This document shows, piece after piece, positions 28,676 to 37,084 of a DNA stretch of 64,000 bases. Source of the stretch: Hyphomicrobiales bacterium (lineage in GTDB: Bacteria > Pseudomonadota > Alphaproteobacteria > Rhizobiales > Beijerinckiaceae). Where the stretch lies: assembly GCA_930633495.1 (NCBI GenBank), contig CAKNFJ010000002.1, positions 694,793 to 758,792 of the forward strand, written 5' to 3'. Under the pieces are notes generated by a model. That model was not told the origin of the DNA. It did not search any database and was given only the letters and a program-made list of their open reading frames with translations. The stretch's first letter is position 1, and every line of letters starts with the position of its first letter. Made by a program: the position numbers and the translations under genes.

Positions 28676-29245
28676 ATGAAAGTTGGGCGTATGACGCTGC
28701 AGGAAATTGCCCGCCGCCCCTGGACCGAGAGCGACAAGCGCGATCTGATCCGTTTCTGGGATTCGGTAGGGAGTATCTTCTTGATTTCGTTACTAATGGA
28801 TCGCCCTGAAGGGGCGATCCAGACGGAAGCAAGTCGCCTGAATCTGCCTCGCCGCAGCGAGGAAAAGGGTCGCCACAGAAAGAAGTGGACGAGCGACGAA
28901 GAATCGCGCCTGGAACAGGCCGTTGCGCAGTTCAAGGATCCGGATGGAAGGATTCGAATCGTAGAGGTTTCCGAATCCCTCGGGCGCAGCGTCGACGCGA
29001 TCGCGTCACGACTCGCAGACGGCTTCCACGACATCCGCGATTTCAGGAAGACGATCGCGTTCGATCGCGACGCTTTGCTGGAGAAGGCGGCTCAGCCTGC
29101 GGCCGCTGCGAAGCCTGTCGCGGATCGCCGAAAGCTTTCGATGATCCGCACCTGCCTTTCCTGCTCGAAGCCCTTCCATTCTTCCGGCGCCGGCAACCGA
29201 ATCTGCAAGCGCTGCTCGTCCATGGACGAGTCGGACTGGTACTGA
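28676..29245 (+). CDS. Two-repeat Myb/SANT-like protein with C-terminal zinc knuckle (189 aa)
   Basis: Two tandem DNA-binding-like modules are visible: RPWTESDKRDLIRFWDS ending in GAIQTEASRLNLP (Trp16), and KKWTSDEESRLEQAVAQF with SLGRSVDAIASRLADGF (Trp71). Each resembles a GcrA/Myb-like helix-turn-helix (WT..E...L, then GR..AI). The C-terminus CLSCSKPFHSSGAGNRICKRC is a four-Cys zinc knuckle. This is a likely transcription factor. Its divergent position to the dotI operon suggests control of transfer genes, an inference. Start could also be the ATG at 28691. Confidence 0.75.
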   Translation: MKVGRMTLQEIARRPWTESDKRDLIRFWDSVGSIFLISLLMDRPEGAIQTEASRLNLPRRSEEKGRHRKKWTSDEESRLEQAVAQFKDPDGRIRIVEVSESLGRSVDAIASRLADGFHDIRDFRKTIAFDRDALLEKAAQPAAAAKPVADRRKLSMIRTCLSCSKPFHSSGAGNRICKRCSSMDESDWY

Positions 29246-29256
29246 CGCCAGCGAGC

Positions 29257-29985
29257 TCAGCCCGCCAGCGCCATCTGTGGGGCCGTCATCGGCCCTTCCA
29301 AGTTCATCCCGTGCGCTACGGCGCTCGCTTCTCCGAGCAGGAGTACACGCGTCATCGAGCCGACACGCCACGCCAGGCTCATATTCCGAGGCCGGTAGTG
29401 CAGCTCTGACTGCGCGGCGCGGGCGAGATAGCCGATCGCCGGATCAGTGGCCTCCGCAAGCGATCCAGCCAGCCGCATGAGCGCCATGGCGCCGGTACGA
29501 TCGAACTTCGACACCAGCTCCCGAGCCGTTCTTACGATCTCTGTCGAAGCCGCAGAGCGCGAGCGGAAACGAGGCCCAGCGCCCTCGCCGAGGCGAAAGG
29601 CCACGTCCCCGCAGCACGGCGCCTTGAGGCGCTCACGAGCCAGCGGAACAGATGCCGCGCGGCCGAGCCAGCGCTGGAGCCCGTAATCGGTCACGACCTC
29701 TGCCTCGGGCAGCCGGTCCACCTCGACAAGCCACGCGCGCAGGCAAAGCTCGAACTCGGCCGCGGCTTCAGCGATCAGAGTTCGATCATCCAGCCGGAGC
29801 GACTGGGAGAGAAGGATCTGCCCCGGATGGGAGGCCGGCCAAAGCGTCGTGAAAACGCGATCGCCCGCGGTCTCGATGTCGAAAGTCCCAACACGGGTGC
29901 CAGCGTGCTTGATCTCACCCGCTGCGAGGCAAAAGCCGAGCGCCTGGGCGATTGTCGCGTAGCGATTGATGACGTTGCTGCTCAT
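29257..29985 (-). CDS. Hypothetical protein (242 aa)
   Basis: The start is set at 29985, with CAGGAG about 9 nt upstream. The N-terminal part holds mixed strands (GEIKHAGTRVGTFDIETAGDRVFTTLWP) and helices with Leu/Arg; a Cys pair (APCCGDVAFRLG) lies near the middle; the second half is helical. No domain recognised. Convergent with the preceding zinc-knuckle gene (stops 11 bp apart). Confidence 0.6.
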   Translation of the reverse strand: MSSNVINRYATIAQALGFCLAAGEIKHAGTRVGTFDIETAGDRVFTTLWPASHPGQILLSQSLRLDDRTLIAEAAAEFELCLRAWLVEVDRLPEAEVVTDYGLQRWLGRAASVPLARERLKAPCCGDVAFRLGEGAGPRFRSRSAASTEIVRTARELVSKFDRTGAMALMRLAGSLAEATDPAIGYLARAAQSELHYRPRNMSLAWRVGSMTRVLLLGEASAVAHGMNLEGPMTAPQMALAG

Positions 29986-30134
29986 GTTCAAGCTCCTGGC
30001 CTGAGCGTGGCCGCCGGCGATGAAAGGCACAAAATGCGGGGCAAACAGTGGACGGCCGGCAGAAGCCGGAGCGCCGATCCTTGAGGCAACGGCGTCCTTG
30101 CAGGAGAATGTCGCATTCCTTTCCGAGGCGCTCG

Positions 30135-30554
30135 ATGCTCAAGCAACTCTTCGATTTCAAAGCCAGGATCCACCGCGGCGAATTCGCGGCCCGGATGGCC
30201 TGCGCTCTCCTGGCCATTGGCGTCGGCAACTGGTCCGTCGGATACGGCATGGCCCAACTGCAGGCTTCTGGATCCCAGAACGTGAACATCCCGGGGTTCC
30301 TCGGAGCTGCGCTGCTTTGCGCCGGCCTGACAGGCGCGCTTGCGGCAACATTCTGCCGAGGCCGGGATATCGGCCTGAACGCGCTGCAGACCATCGCCCT
30401 CGCGATGCTGCTCCCCGCTCTCCCACTCGTTCTGTTGGGCGAAAAGGGCGAAGCGGCCGGCGCGCTCATTCAGGCTGCAGTGCTGTGCATCTTGCTCGCG
30501 ATGCCTCCTCGCAAGGGCAGCGGTTCCCTGACGAGCGCAGCAAACGAAAATTGA
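30135..30554 (+). CDS. DUF805-like small inner-membrane protein (139 aa)
   Basis: The N-terminus MLKQLFDFKARIHRGEFAARM and a later CRGRDIGLNALQTI are landmarks of DUF805 (family pattern RxGRxxF and RxRDxG). Three or four membrane segments are visible (ACALLAIGVGNWSVGYGMA, FLGAALLCAGLTGALAATF, IALAMLLPALPLVLL, AGALIQAAVLCILLA). Function of the family is unknown. Start at 30135 has GAGGCG upstream. Followed by acpP-like gene 102 bp later. Confidence 0.7.
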   Translation: MLKQLFDFKARIHRGEFAARMACALLAIGVGNWSVGYGMAQLQASGSQNVNIPGFLGAALLCAGLTGALAATFCRGRDIGLNALQTIALAMLLPALPLVLLGEKGEAAGALIQAAVLCILLAMPPRKGSGSLTSAANEN

Positions 30555-30656
30555 TGCGGCGCAAAATCCCGGATTGACTTCGAGGATAGCTCAAAGGATC
30601 GTCTCCACTGTTCTTGCTACGTCGGCGCCGCCGGCGCCACCAATGGAGATTCAAGC

Positions 30657-30905
30657 GTGTCCACCACTGCCGAAATGACCGTCTCTGACCGCGTCAAGAA
30701 GGTCATCATCGAGAGCCTCGGCGTAGAAGCCGACCTCGTGAAGCCCGAGGCTCGCTTCAAGGAAGAGCTCGGTGCCGACTCGCTCGATCAGGTCGAGTTC
30801 GTGATGGCGCTCGAAGAAGAGTTCGACATCACGATCCCGGATGACCTCGCGGCCGAGACGGTCGGCGAGCTGACGAAGCAGATCGAGACCATCCGCGGTC
30901 ACTGA
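30657..30905 (+). CDS. acpP: Acyl carrier protein
   Basis: The 82-aa acidic four-helix protein has the canonical phosphopantetheine site [18 protein letters not shown] with Ser near residue 40, and [14 protein letters not shown] at helix III. It would carry acyl chains as thioesters. The start is a GTG at 30657. The flanking genes encode no fatty-acid or polyketide enzyme, so the partner is unknown; it could replace or supplement the chromosomal ACP. Followed by a strong hairpin terminator. Confidence 0.93.
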   Translation: MSTTAEMTVSDRVKKVIIESLGVEADLVKPEARFKEELGADSLDQVEFVMALEEEFDITIPDDLAAETVGELTKQIETIRGH

Positions 30906-30932
30906 TGGCTCTAGCATATTGATTTTACATCA

Positions 30933-30974
30933 TGATATCGCCCGCTACTCCAAGGTAGCGGGCGATATCATTTG
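30933..30974 (+). terminator. Long hairpin terminator after acpP
   Basis: A 16-bp perfect stem (30933-30948 with 30955-30970; arms begin TGATATCGCC and end GGCGATATCA) with a 6-nt loop lies 28 nt after the acpP stop and is followed by TTTG. The stem is symmetrical enough to work in both directions, though the nearest convergent gene ends at 31047. Confidence 0.8.
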
Positions 30975-31046
30975 GGATGCTGGGTAGCCTCGCGCGCGCC
31001 GTCTATGTGGCGGAGCGAAGTGTCTTATGGCGGCGAAAGTCCGCGC

Positions 31047-31589
31047 CTAGGCCTCAAGCGGCACATCCCAATAGAGCCAATCCAGCCAGGTCTTATGAAG
31101 ATCCGGCACCGGGTAGCTCCTTCCGATTTCCCGAATCTGGGCGACCGTCGGCGCATACGGCTTGCGCCGCAGAACCATCCCTGCCTCTTCAGGTGTCCGG
31201 TTCCGCTTCCGCGAGTTGCACGGACTGCAGGCGAGAACAATGTTCTCGGCTGTCATCGGCCCGCCACGCGAACGCGGCTGGACATGGTCGAAGGTCAGTT
31301 CGTCCTTGGCGCCACAGTAGCAGCACTCGAATCGATCCCGGACCGAGATATTCCAGCGCGAGAAGGCCGCCGGGCGGTCAAGGTCGACATACTGCCGAAG
31401 CATCAGCACTGACGGCAGATGCATCTCGAAGGATGGACTGCGCGCGACCTCGTCGTAGTGCGCGAGCACCTGAACGCGATCGGCGATGACGGCACTCACA
31501 GCGTCCTGCCATGACCAGAGCGACAGCGGATGGTAGCTGAGCGGTCTGGCATCGGCGTTGAGGACGAGGGCCGGGAAATGGATGGCCAT
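31047..31589 (-). CDS. HNH endonuclease (180 aa)
   Basis: The C-terminal half holds a complete zinc HNH unit: FECCYCGAKDELTFDHV, then QPRSRGGPMTAENIVLACS and CNSRKRNRTPEEAGM (two CxxC pairs, His, Asn). The N-terminal half (MAIHFPALVLNADARPLSYHPLSL with SWQDAVSAVIADRVQVL) is the usual lead-in of the family of HNH proteins widely found in Alphaproteobacteria. It may act in phage/plasmid DNA processing or defence; its target is unknown. It is 57 bp downstream of the tandem-repeat DNA-binding gene. Confidence 0.88.
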   Translation of the reverse strand: MAIHFPALVLNADARPLSYHPLSLWSWQDAVSAVIADRVQVLAHYDEVARSPSFEMHLPSVLMLRQYVDLDRPAAFSRWNISVRDRFECCYCGAKDELTFDHVQPRSRGGPMTAENIVLACSPCNSRKRNRTPEEAGMVLRRKPYAPTVAQIREIGRSYPVPDLHKTWLDWLYWDVPLEA

Positions 31590-31646
31590 GGTCGTTCTCT
31601 CTCAGGAATCTCGGGGGAGGGGAGCCGGCCAACCGGCTCCCCTCGA

Positions 31647-33251
31647 CTACTCAGCCGCCTGCATCGCCGGCGGGACGCGCAGGCCGCGGGCCTCGGCGAA
31701 TGCGAACAGAGCATCGCTCCCGGCGAGTCGATGGCGGGCGTCGATCACGAACACGCCGTCCTCACGGATCACCGAGTAGCCACGGGCACGGATTGCCGCG
31801 ATCGTGGCTTCCAGCGGATCGGCCTCAGGCCGCTTCGCCCCTCGCTCCGCGAGGAAGCGCGCCACCTGGTCGGCCATGCCAGCGCTCAGCGCCAAAGCTG
31901 CGTCGCGTCCGGTGTCCTTCCCGCGCGGAGCGGGAGCGACCCAGCCGAAGTTGCTCTTGCCCGGCTTGCGGACGAACTTCGCCGGCGCCGGCGCCACTGC
32001 CTGGACGGGCACAGGGGCCTGGACGGGCTTCGGGACAGGCGCAGGCGCGACACGGACTGCGGGAGCAGCCACACGAGGCTCCACAGGCCGCGGCGCCGCC
32101 TTCGGCACGATGCGGGGCTTCGCAGGAGCTGCTCGGGGAGCCGGCTCCTTCACCACGACCGCCTCGATGCGTCGCACGGGCACCGTCGAAGCTGCCGCGA
32201 GCCGCACCATCTCCGCCTTGAGCTCGCGCTGAGTGGGCGCACGAGGCGCAGGCGCAACGGCTTCAACCAACCGCGGAGCTGCCACGGGGAGCGGAACACG
32301 CATCGGCTTGGCGGGCTTCGGCTTGGCGACGGGCCCGCGCACAGCGGCAGCGAACGCAACTCCCGCCTGGTCAGCGACCTGACGGAGGATGCGGACGTCT
32401 CGCCCAAGCGTCTTCGCGGCAACCGTGATGGACATGCCACCGGTCGCCGCGGCGACGATCTCCGCGCGCCCATCTGCATCGAGCGCTCGACGACGGCGCT
32501 TGGGAGCCATCATCGCATGCTTCCGCGCCTGCACCTGGATTGCCCGAACCGTGCGCCCGATCTCGGCCGCGATGGACACAAGCGCGTTCCCGCCGTCACC
32601 ACGCTCCTCGATCAGAGCCCGCAGCTGCGCGAGCGCCTCCTCGGTCCAGGCCTTGTCGACGGCGTCCGGGAAGCGGATCCCGAGCGCGTAGACCTTGGCA
32701 AGGACCGAGCCGCGATCGCGACCGGTCGTCTCGACTGCCTCATCAAGGCTCGCCGCGGCGCGCAGCTTGTCGACGTCCGCCTCGCTCCAATGGCGAGGCG
32801 GACGCAGCGCGAGCTCCACGACCTTGGCGCCCACCCCGGACTCGGGGCGGCCAAGGAGAGCTGCAAGCTCGGCGTTCGAGATCTTCGGATCGCGCGTGAA
32901 AGCTTCGCGGAGGCGCGCAAGCTGCTCCGGCGTCCAGTCGTGACGACGGTTCGGCTTGATGCCGAGGTGCTCCAGCTTCCAGCGGACAGAGGTCTCCGTG
33001 CGCCCCAACTCCTCTGCGACAGCGCGGATCGTCAGCTCGCCGGCCCCGACGAGCGCAACGAGGCTCTCCACCTCATCGGCCGCCCATTCACGGCGATCCA
33101 TGATGAGAGCGTCGATGTTGCGGAAGCGCGCGTAGACGGCGCCGGTGGTGCGTCCGACGCGCGACGCGATCTGGGGCGTGCTGAGCCGCTCGTCGCGACG
33201 GAGGCGGACGATCTCGGCGTCGAGTTCAGGGGTCCAATCTGCGCCGTGCAT
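31647..33251 (-). CDS. Tandem six-module Myb/GcrA-like DNA-binding protein with Pro/Ala-rich tail (534 aa)
   Basis: Residues 5-300 consist of repeated helix-turn-helix modules, each opening with a Trp and closing with a GR-turn. Trp lies at 6, 56, 106, 155 and 202; the matching GR(T/P/D) lies at 33, 83, 134, 177, 232 and, for a sixth module without the Trp, 283. The units read DWTPELDAEIVRLRRDE...SRVGRTTGAV, EWAADEVESLVAL...EELGRTETSV and so on, with LGI or similar at the third helix end. The unit resembles GcrA/Myb domains. A Pro/Ala/Val-rich linker (about 305-440) and a small C-terminal helical/strand domain follow. Array proteins of this sort could read long DNA sites. No family of this arrangement is known to me. 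Confidence 0.82.
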   Translation of the reverse strand: MHGADWTPELDAEIVRLRRDERLSTPQIASRVGRTTGAVYARFRNIDALIMDRREWAADEVESLVALVGAGELTIRAVAEELGRTETSVRWKLEHLGIKPNRRHDWTPEQLARLREAFTRDPKISNAELAALLGRPESGVGAKVVELALRPPRHWSEADVDKLRAAASLDEAVETTGRDRGSVLAKVYALGIRFPDAVDKAWTEEALAQLRALIEERGDGGNALVSIAAEIGRTVRAIQVQARKHAMMAPKRRRRALDADGRAEIVAAATGGMSITVAAKTLGRDVRILRQVADQAGVAFAAAVRGPVAKPKPAKPMRVPLPVAAPRLVEAVAPAPRAPTQRELKAEMVRLAAASTVPVRRIEAVVVKEPAPRAAPAKPRIVPKAAPRPVEPRVAAPAVRVAPAPVPKPVQAPVPVQAVAPAPAKFVRKPGKSNFGWVAPAPRGKDTGRDAALALSAGMADQVARFLAERGAKRPEADPLEATIAAIRARGYSVIREDGVFVIDARHRLAGSDALFAFAEARGLRVPPAMQAAE

Positions 33252-33663
33252 GGGCTCGGCTCCTCGCTTCGGGATATTCGTCCCGGGCGAGGATCTCGAA
33301 CGTGCTGACGTTCAGGGATCTGGTGCGACCGGAACTTGGGGGTCCGGTCGTGGTGTCCTCAATCGGCTATAGGCTCGATCGGGTTTCACTCATGATCCGG
33401 GAAAAGGTGCCTTCGGTGACCACTGGGGACTGCGGCTGCAGACCCAAGCTTGACGGCGAAAGGCAATAGGCTTCACGTCCCCGCCAATTTCTTTTGGCGA
33501 AGTCCGACATCGACGTACCGATGTGGAATGTGTGGCCCACTTTTCCAGAATCCTTTGAGGATCAACGAGAGCGAGAAATACGCGTAATCCTTGCGTCCGA
33601 CAAGCCGCTTCCTGCCGAATGGTCAGGTCCGTGGTTCGAGCGCAACAGCCGGGCAGCGTGCTA
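33252..33663. other. Intergenic region of about 410 bp with hairpins
   Basis: No convincing gene is seen. Two dyads are visible: GACCGGA...TCCGGTC around 33336-33358 and CGCCAA-N6-TTGGCG around 33481-33498, either of which could end or control transcription of neighbours. A TAATCCTTG variant of the recurrent backbone word is at 33585-33593. A plus-strand frame from 33494 opens with a TTG but runs antisense into the next gene and is not accepted. Confidence 0.4.
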
Positions 33664-33918
33664 TCAGGCCAGCGCCGAGCGAATGGCGGCGTCGAAGTGC
33701 TGCTGGCAGAAGGCGAGAGCATCCTCGATCGCGGCGCCGACATGCCGCCGGTTTTGCATCTCGGCACGAGGCAGGGCCGGCAGGATCGCGTAGGCCTTCC
33801 CTCTCTCTTCCCACGCAACGAAGCGACCGATCACGCTATCGGCGAACCTGGTTTCCTGCCCGTTCTCGACCTCCAACTGCCAGGGAAGGCTCTTGATCTG
33901 GATTTCGGCTGCGGACAT
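33664..33918 (-). CDS. Small hypothetical protein (84 aa)
   Basis: A beta-rich start (MSAAEIQIKSLPWQLEVENG, RFADSVIGRFVAWEERGKAYAIL) and a helical end with QNRRHVGAAIEDALAFCQQHFDAAI give a small alpha/beta protein. The stop lies after a Leu-Ala end. It is 9 bp downstream of the 210-aa gene on the same strand and probably part of the operon 33664-36695. Unrecognised. Confidence 0.6.
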   Translation of the reverse strand: MSAAEIQIKSLPWQLEVENGQETRFADSVIGRFVAWEERGKAYAILPALPRAEMQNRRHVGAAIEDALAFCQQHFDAAIRSALA

Positions 33919-33927
33919 CGTGCGCCT

Positions 33928-34560
33928 TCAGAAGCTCGGCATCGGAGCCAGGGCCTCTTCAGGCTCTGCAAGCTCCTCAAGCTCGGATTTCAACGCCGCG
34001 ACCTGCTCGTCGAAGAAGCTGACCTCGGTTCCCCGGCGGCTTTTCAGCTGCTTCAGCTTCTCCTTCCGACGAGAGATTTCCAGCTCGACCTGGGCGATTT
34101 CTTCGTCGATCCGGCGACGGCTGAGGCCGACAGCGACGAACTCAGCCTCGATGGAGAGACGGCGCCTCGGCCCGACCACATCGCGAAGCAGCAATTGAGC
34201 GGCTTGCACGATCGTCGGCGGAACCGCCTCCTTGCGGGCGTCGGCATTGATCGTGTCGACCGTCACCCATGCAAACCGGTCGCGTGACCAACGTCCTGTG
34301 AAGTCGACGCGCAGACGCATGCCGTTCACGTTCAGCGGAGGAAGCGCCGGCCCACCATCGACGAGGTTCGTCACCCGAACCAGGCGCTGTGCCTTCGCGG
34401 TGAAGATAACGGTCCCTTCGGGAAGTTCCACGCGATGAACGAATGGATTCGCGCGGCGGGGCGAGGGCGTTTCTCCCAACGCGGCGAGGATCTTCTGAAC
34501 CGATGAAGGATTGCGTGCTCGTTCCATTACCAAGTTATGGATCACAGGGCAAACAGGCAC
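33928..34560 (-). CDS. Hypothetical protein with C-terminal coiled coil (210 aa)
   Basis: The likely start is GTG at 34560 (AAGG about 6 nt upstream); an ATG at 34527 is possible. The N-terminal two-thirds are beta-rich (VHRVELPEGTVIFTAKAQRL, NVNGMRLRVDFTGRWSRD), and residues about 155-200 form a coiled coil (RRIDEEIAQVELEISRRKEKL then LKSELEELAEPEE). No known family. It follows the 371-aa gene in the same direction with a 9-bp gap. Confidence 0.62.
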   Translation of the reverse strand: MPVCPVIHNLVMERARNPSSVQKILAALGETPSPRRANPFVHRVELPEGTVIFTAKAQRLVRVTNLVDGGPALPPLNVNGMRLRVDFTGRWSRDRFAWVTVDTINADARKEAVPPTIVQAAQLLLRDVVGPRRRLSIEAEFVAVGLSRRRIDEEIAQVELEISRRKEKLKQLKSRRGTEVSFFDEQVAALKSELEELAEPEEALAPMPSF

Positions 34561-34569
34561 AAGGACCTT

Positions 34570-35685
34570 CTAGAGCGACAACGTCGCCAATCCCTCGTCA
34601 TATGCAGGCTCGATGAACAGGTGTGGATAAGCCAACCTGGTGGCCGCGATCTGCAATGCCAAATGATCCGCAAGCTGCTCTGAGCTGGCGTCCTGTGCGT
34701 GGACGCGGGAATGCTCCTCCATCTCGGCTTCCAATCTGGTTACCGCGCTCGTGAATTCCTCAAGCGCCACGGTGTCATCAAGGAAGCCGCGAGCAGCCCG
34801 CAAAGCATCGAGTCGCGCGCGGGCGGCCTTCGCAGTCATTCCGCCTTCACCGGTGGCGGTCACATTGCCGGGCAGGCCCAGCTTCTGGATTTCCTGAACA
34901 GGGGAGGGCGCCAGGATGAGGATCGCAAGCACGCGCGCCGCCATTGTGTCATCATTCGGCTTTGGCTGGTCACCTATCAGCTCCGGCAGCAGCGGAGAGA
35001 CTTCGATCTCGACAGTCTTCTCGGGCTTGAAGGGATGGAGTTCAAACGGATTGCGCGGAACGCGCTGACGGCGCTCCGCCACCATAAGCGCGAGCTCGCG
35101 CGCGAATTCGAGCGCATCAGCCTTGGCTGCGAGCGGAAACGGAACGGCCAGGCTCACCCCCTGGCGATGCGGCGCCAGCTCGCGATGCGACCTGGCTCGC
35201 TGCGCGCTGAAGTCTAGGCTGACGCTGATGTGCTTGTGCTCGCCGGGCGCTCCGAGGCTGACGAGCAGTACCGGCGGGTCGCACGGTACAAGGACGGCTC
35301 GACGATCCACGTCGACGAACGCGCCGCGAAACGTCATCTCCAAAGCCGCAGCGATGCGATCTCGATCGGAGCGCAACACCGTGCCTTCCGGCTTGCCGCG
35401 CTCCTCTGCAGGCGACGTCGTGAAGGCGAGCGGCGAGTAGGCCCAGTCGTCTCCGACCAATTCACCAGCCTCGTTGACATCGCCTGACCAGAAGAGCTGT
35501 CCGTCGATCAGGTTGTAACGCGAGAGCTCGAACCGTCCGCCTTTGAAAGCGGGTTCTCTAGAGATATCACTGCGCTCATCGAGCCGCAGTGCGATCCGGT
35601 CCGAGGCCTTGAACGGGACCGGATGCTTTGCCCGCTTGCGAAGCAGATCCAGGGAATAGGTGAAGTCGACCCAAATCGCGCCCAT
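34570..35685 (-). CDS. Hypothetical protein, possible LIVxG/EP paralogue (371 aa)
   Basis: No recognised family. Around residue 128 the segment RRAVLVPCDPPVLLVSL resembles the LIVxG...EP(W/F) signature of the plasmid family in shortened form, and the C-terminus DEGLATLSL closely matches the L-x-x-L-S-L tail of four other proteins. A middle stretch (PLLPELIGDQPKPNDDTMAARVLAILILAPSPVQEIQKLGLPG) and a C-terminal helical bundle follow. Its start overlaps the stop... in fact the ATG of this gene overlaps the stop of the upstream gene at 35685 by 1 nt (TAATG), so the two are coupled. Confidence 0.68.
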   Translation of the reverse strand: MGAIWVDFTYSLDLLRKRAKHPVPFKASDRIALRLDERSDISREPAFKGGRFELSRYNLIDGQLFWSGDVNEAGELVGDDWAYSPLAFTTSPAEERGKPEGTVLRSDRDRIAAALEMTFRGAFVDVDRRAVLVPCDPPVLLVSLGAPGEHKHISVSLDFSAQRARSHRELAPHRQGVSLAVPFPLAAKADALEFARELALMVAERRQRVPRNPFELHPFKPEKTVEIEVSPLLPELIGDQPKPNDDTMAARVLAILILAPSPVQEIQKLGLPGNVTATGEGGMTAKAARARLDALRAARGFLDDTVALEEFTSAVTRLEAEMEEHSRVHAQDASSEQLADHLALQIAATRLAYPHLFIEPAYDEGLATLSL

Positions 35686-36695
35686 TAGATCAAGCCTCTG
35701 GGCTGGAGCTTCACGGCAGCGTCGAGCTCACGGCGCAAGGCGATAACTGCACTCGCCCTGCCAGCTCGCTCGATCAGCTCTCCGATCCCGGGAATTCGAC
35801 CGACGGCGTCGCGCAAGGATGCCGCGAACTCAGCTCCAGTCGCGAATATGCCTTCCGGGTGCTCCGCCTCGTCCGCCTCGAGGAAAGCGATCCAAGCGTG
35901 GGCCGACCGGTCGTCGAGCGAGATCATCTCGACTTGGCCGACGAGCTTTCGCAACTCGTCGGCATAAATCTGGGCCGTCACCGCGATCTCATCGACCAGG
36001 AACGGCATCGAGCCGAAGCGTTCGATTTGGTCCTCGGGGCTCGCAATCGGCTCGAACCGCTGGCCCGCGGCTGTAGCGAAGGCCTGTGCTGCCTCGTAGG
36101 CATCGGCGAGCTGGTTTACGTCGAAGAAGGTGCCCAGGCGCCCGTCTACGAGCATGCCCGAGGTCATGTTGTTGCTCTCGTCGCTCGTCCGGAGATCCGG
36201 CGCCCGCGGCGTCACCCAGCATCGGCGGACGCACCATGTCCCGGCCCGGACGCCAACGTGCCAACCGAGTGTGCCCCTGGAAAAGTAGACCTCGTCCCCC
36301 ATGACCAGAAATCGCCGCTTGGTCATTTCGCGAATTCGGTCTTCTGCGCCACGAAGCAGCGATGGGTCGATCCCGGGCTTCGAGCGGGCCTGCATGTAGA
36401 TGCGCCCCCGCTCGGGCTCGTGGAACGGTGAGAAGAAGAGATCCTTCTTGTTGTCGACATCGCCGAACCGGCTGTTGAAGCCGCCCAGTGTCGGCGAAGC
36501 GAGCGAATACCAACGCCCATTCCAGGCGATGAGCGCTGGCCCACCGGGAACCTCTCCCTGGAGCTCGCGGCGATCGATCCGCGGCACCTCGACCTCAAGC
36601 GGATGACGCGCCCAGCGCGCGGTCACAGCGCCACGCGGGGCGCGATTCTGCGCGTAGATCGATGACTGAGTGTGCAGGATGGCGGTCGAAGGCAT
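35685..36695 (-). CDS. Hypothetical protein (336 aa), distant LIVxG-family candidate
   Basis: Strand-rich N-terminal half (PRIDRRELQGEVPGGPALIA then WNGRWYSLASPTLGGFNSRFG) with MTKRRFLVMGDEVYFSRG near residue 148, which recalls the LIVxGxxY part of the plasmid family signature, but without the EPxW. The last ~120 residues are helical. No membrane segment. It heads a minus-strand operon (36695 to 33664) and is coupled to the next gene by TAATG. The link to the family is weak. Confidence 0.6.
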   Translation of the reverse strand: MPSTAILHTQSSIYAQNRAPRGAVTARWARHPLEVEVPRIDRRELQGEVPGGPALIAWNGRWYSLASPTLGGFNSRFGDVDNKKDLFFSPFHEPERGRIYMQARSKPGIDPSLLRGAEDRIREMTKRRFLVMGDEVYFSRGTLGWHVGVRAGTWCVRRCWVTPRAPDLRTSDESNNMTSGMLVDGRLGTFFDVNQLADAYEAAQAFATAAGQRFEPIASPEDQIERFGSMPFLVDEIAVTAQIYADELRKLVGQVEMISLDDRSAHAWIAFLEADEAEHPEGIFATGAEFAASLRDAVGRIPGIGELIERAGRASAVIALRRELDAAVKLQPRGLI

Positions 36696-36733
36696 CTCTC
36701 ATCATTGCCAGGCTGGCCGAAAACGACAAAGCC

Positions 36734-37084
36734 CTAGGAGGAAGCGTTCATCCACTCGGCGACGCCGCCGGCGGCCGCGACAAGCGGCGCGATGAGTCGC
36801 GGGGGCTGAAGCGCCGGCTGCTTCCGACATTCTGCTGCGAAAACTGCGGACGAGTCGCGGATACGGCGCTCAAGGCGTGCGCATGCTGCAGCGAACCGCT
36901 CCGCACGTCCGGGCTCGGCGGCCACCCATTCGGAAGGCGCTATTGGGCCTCCCCTCAGTTCCCGGGGGACTGAGGGATCGACGAGGCCGAAGCGACGAGC
37001 ATGCGCCAGCTGTCCGAGATAGGCGGCCTCGATGGGGCCGCCCTCGGCGCTGTCACGGGCCGTATTGTGCGATGTTGACGACAT
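36734..37084 (-). CDS. Small hypothetical protein (116 aa)
   Basis: The product is Ala/Arg-rich and helical (RAERFAAACARLERRIRDSS, AVFAAECRKQPALQPPRLI) with two Cys. Its proposed start lies inside the 3' end of the cold-shock gene (32-bp overlap), so a start further in is possible. It shares direction and a tight junction with the neighbours on both sides. No family recognised. Confidence 0.5.
   Translation of the reverse strand: MSSTSHNTARDSAEGGPIEAAYLGQLAHARRFGLVDPSVPRELRGGPIAPSEWVAAEPGRAERFAAACARLERRIRDSSAVFAAECRKQPALQPPRLIAPLVAAAGGVAEWMNASS

Noticed and set aside
31530..33308. A 592-aa plus-strand frame
   Set aside because: It is antisense to the tandem Myb-like gene; the Arg-rich composition is typical of a shadow in G/C-rich DNA.
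33494..33793. A 99-aa plus-strand frame beginning at a TTG
   Set aside because: No ribosome site; its second half is antisense to the 84-aa gene; no family match.
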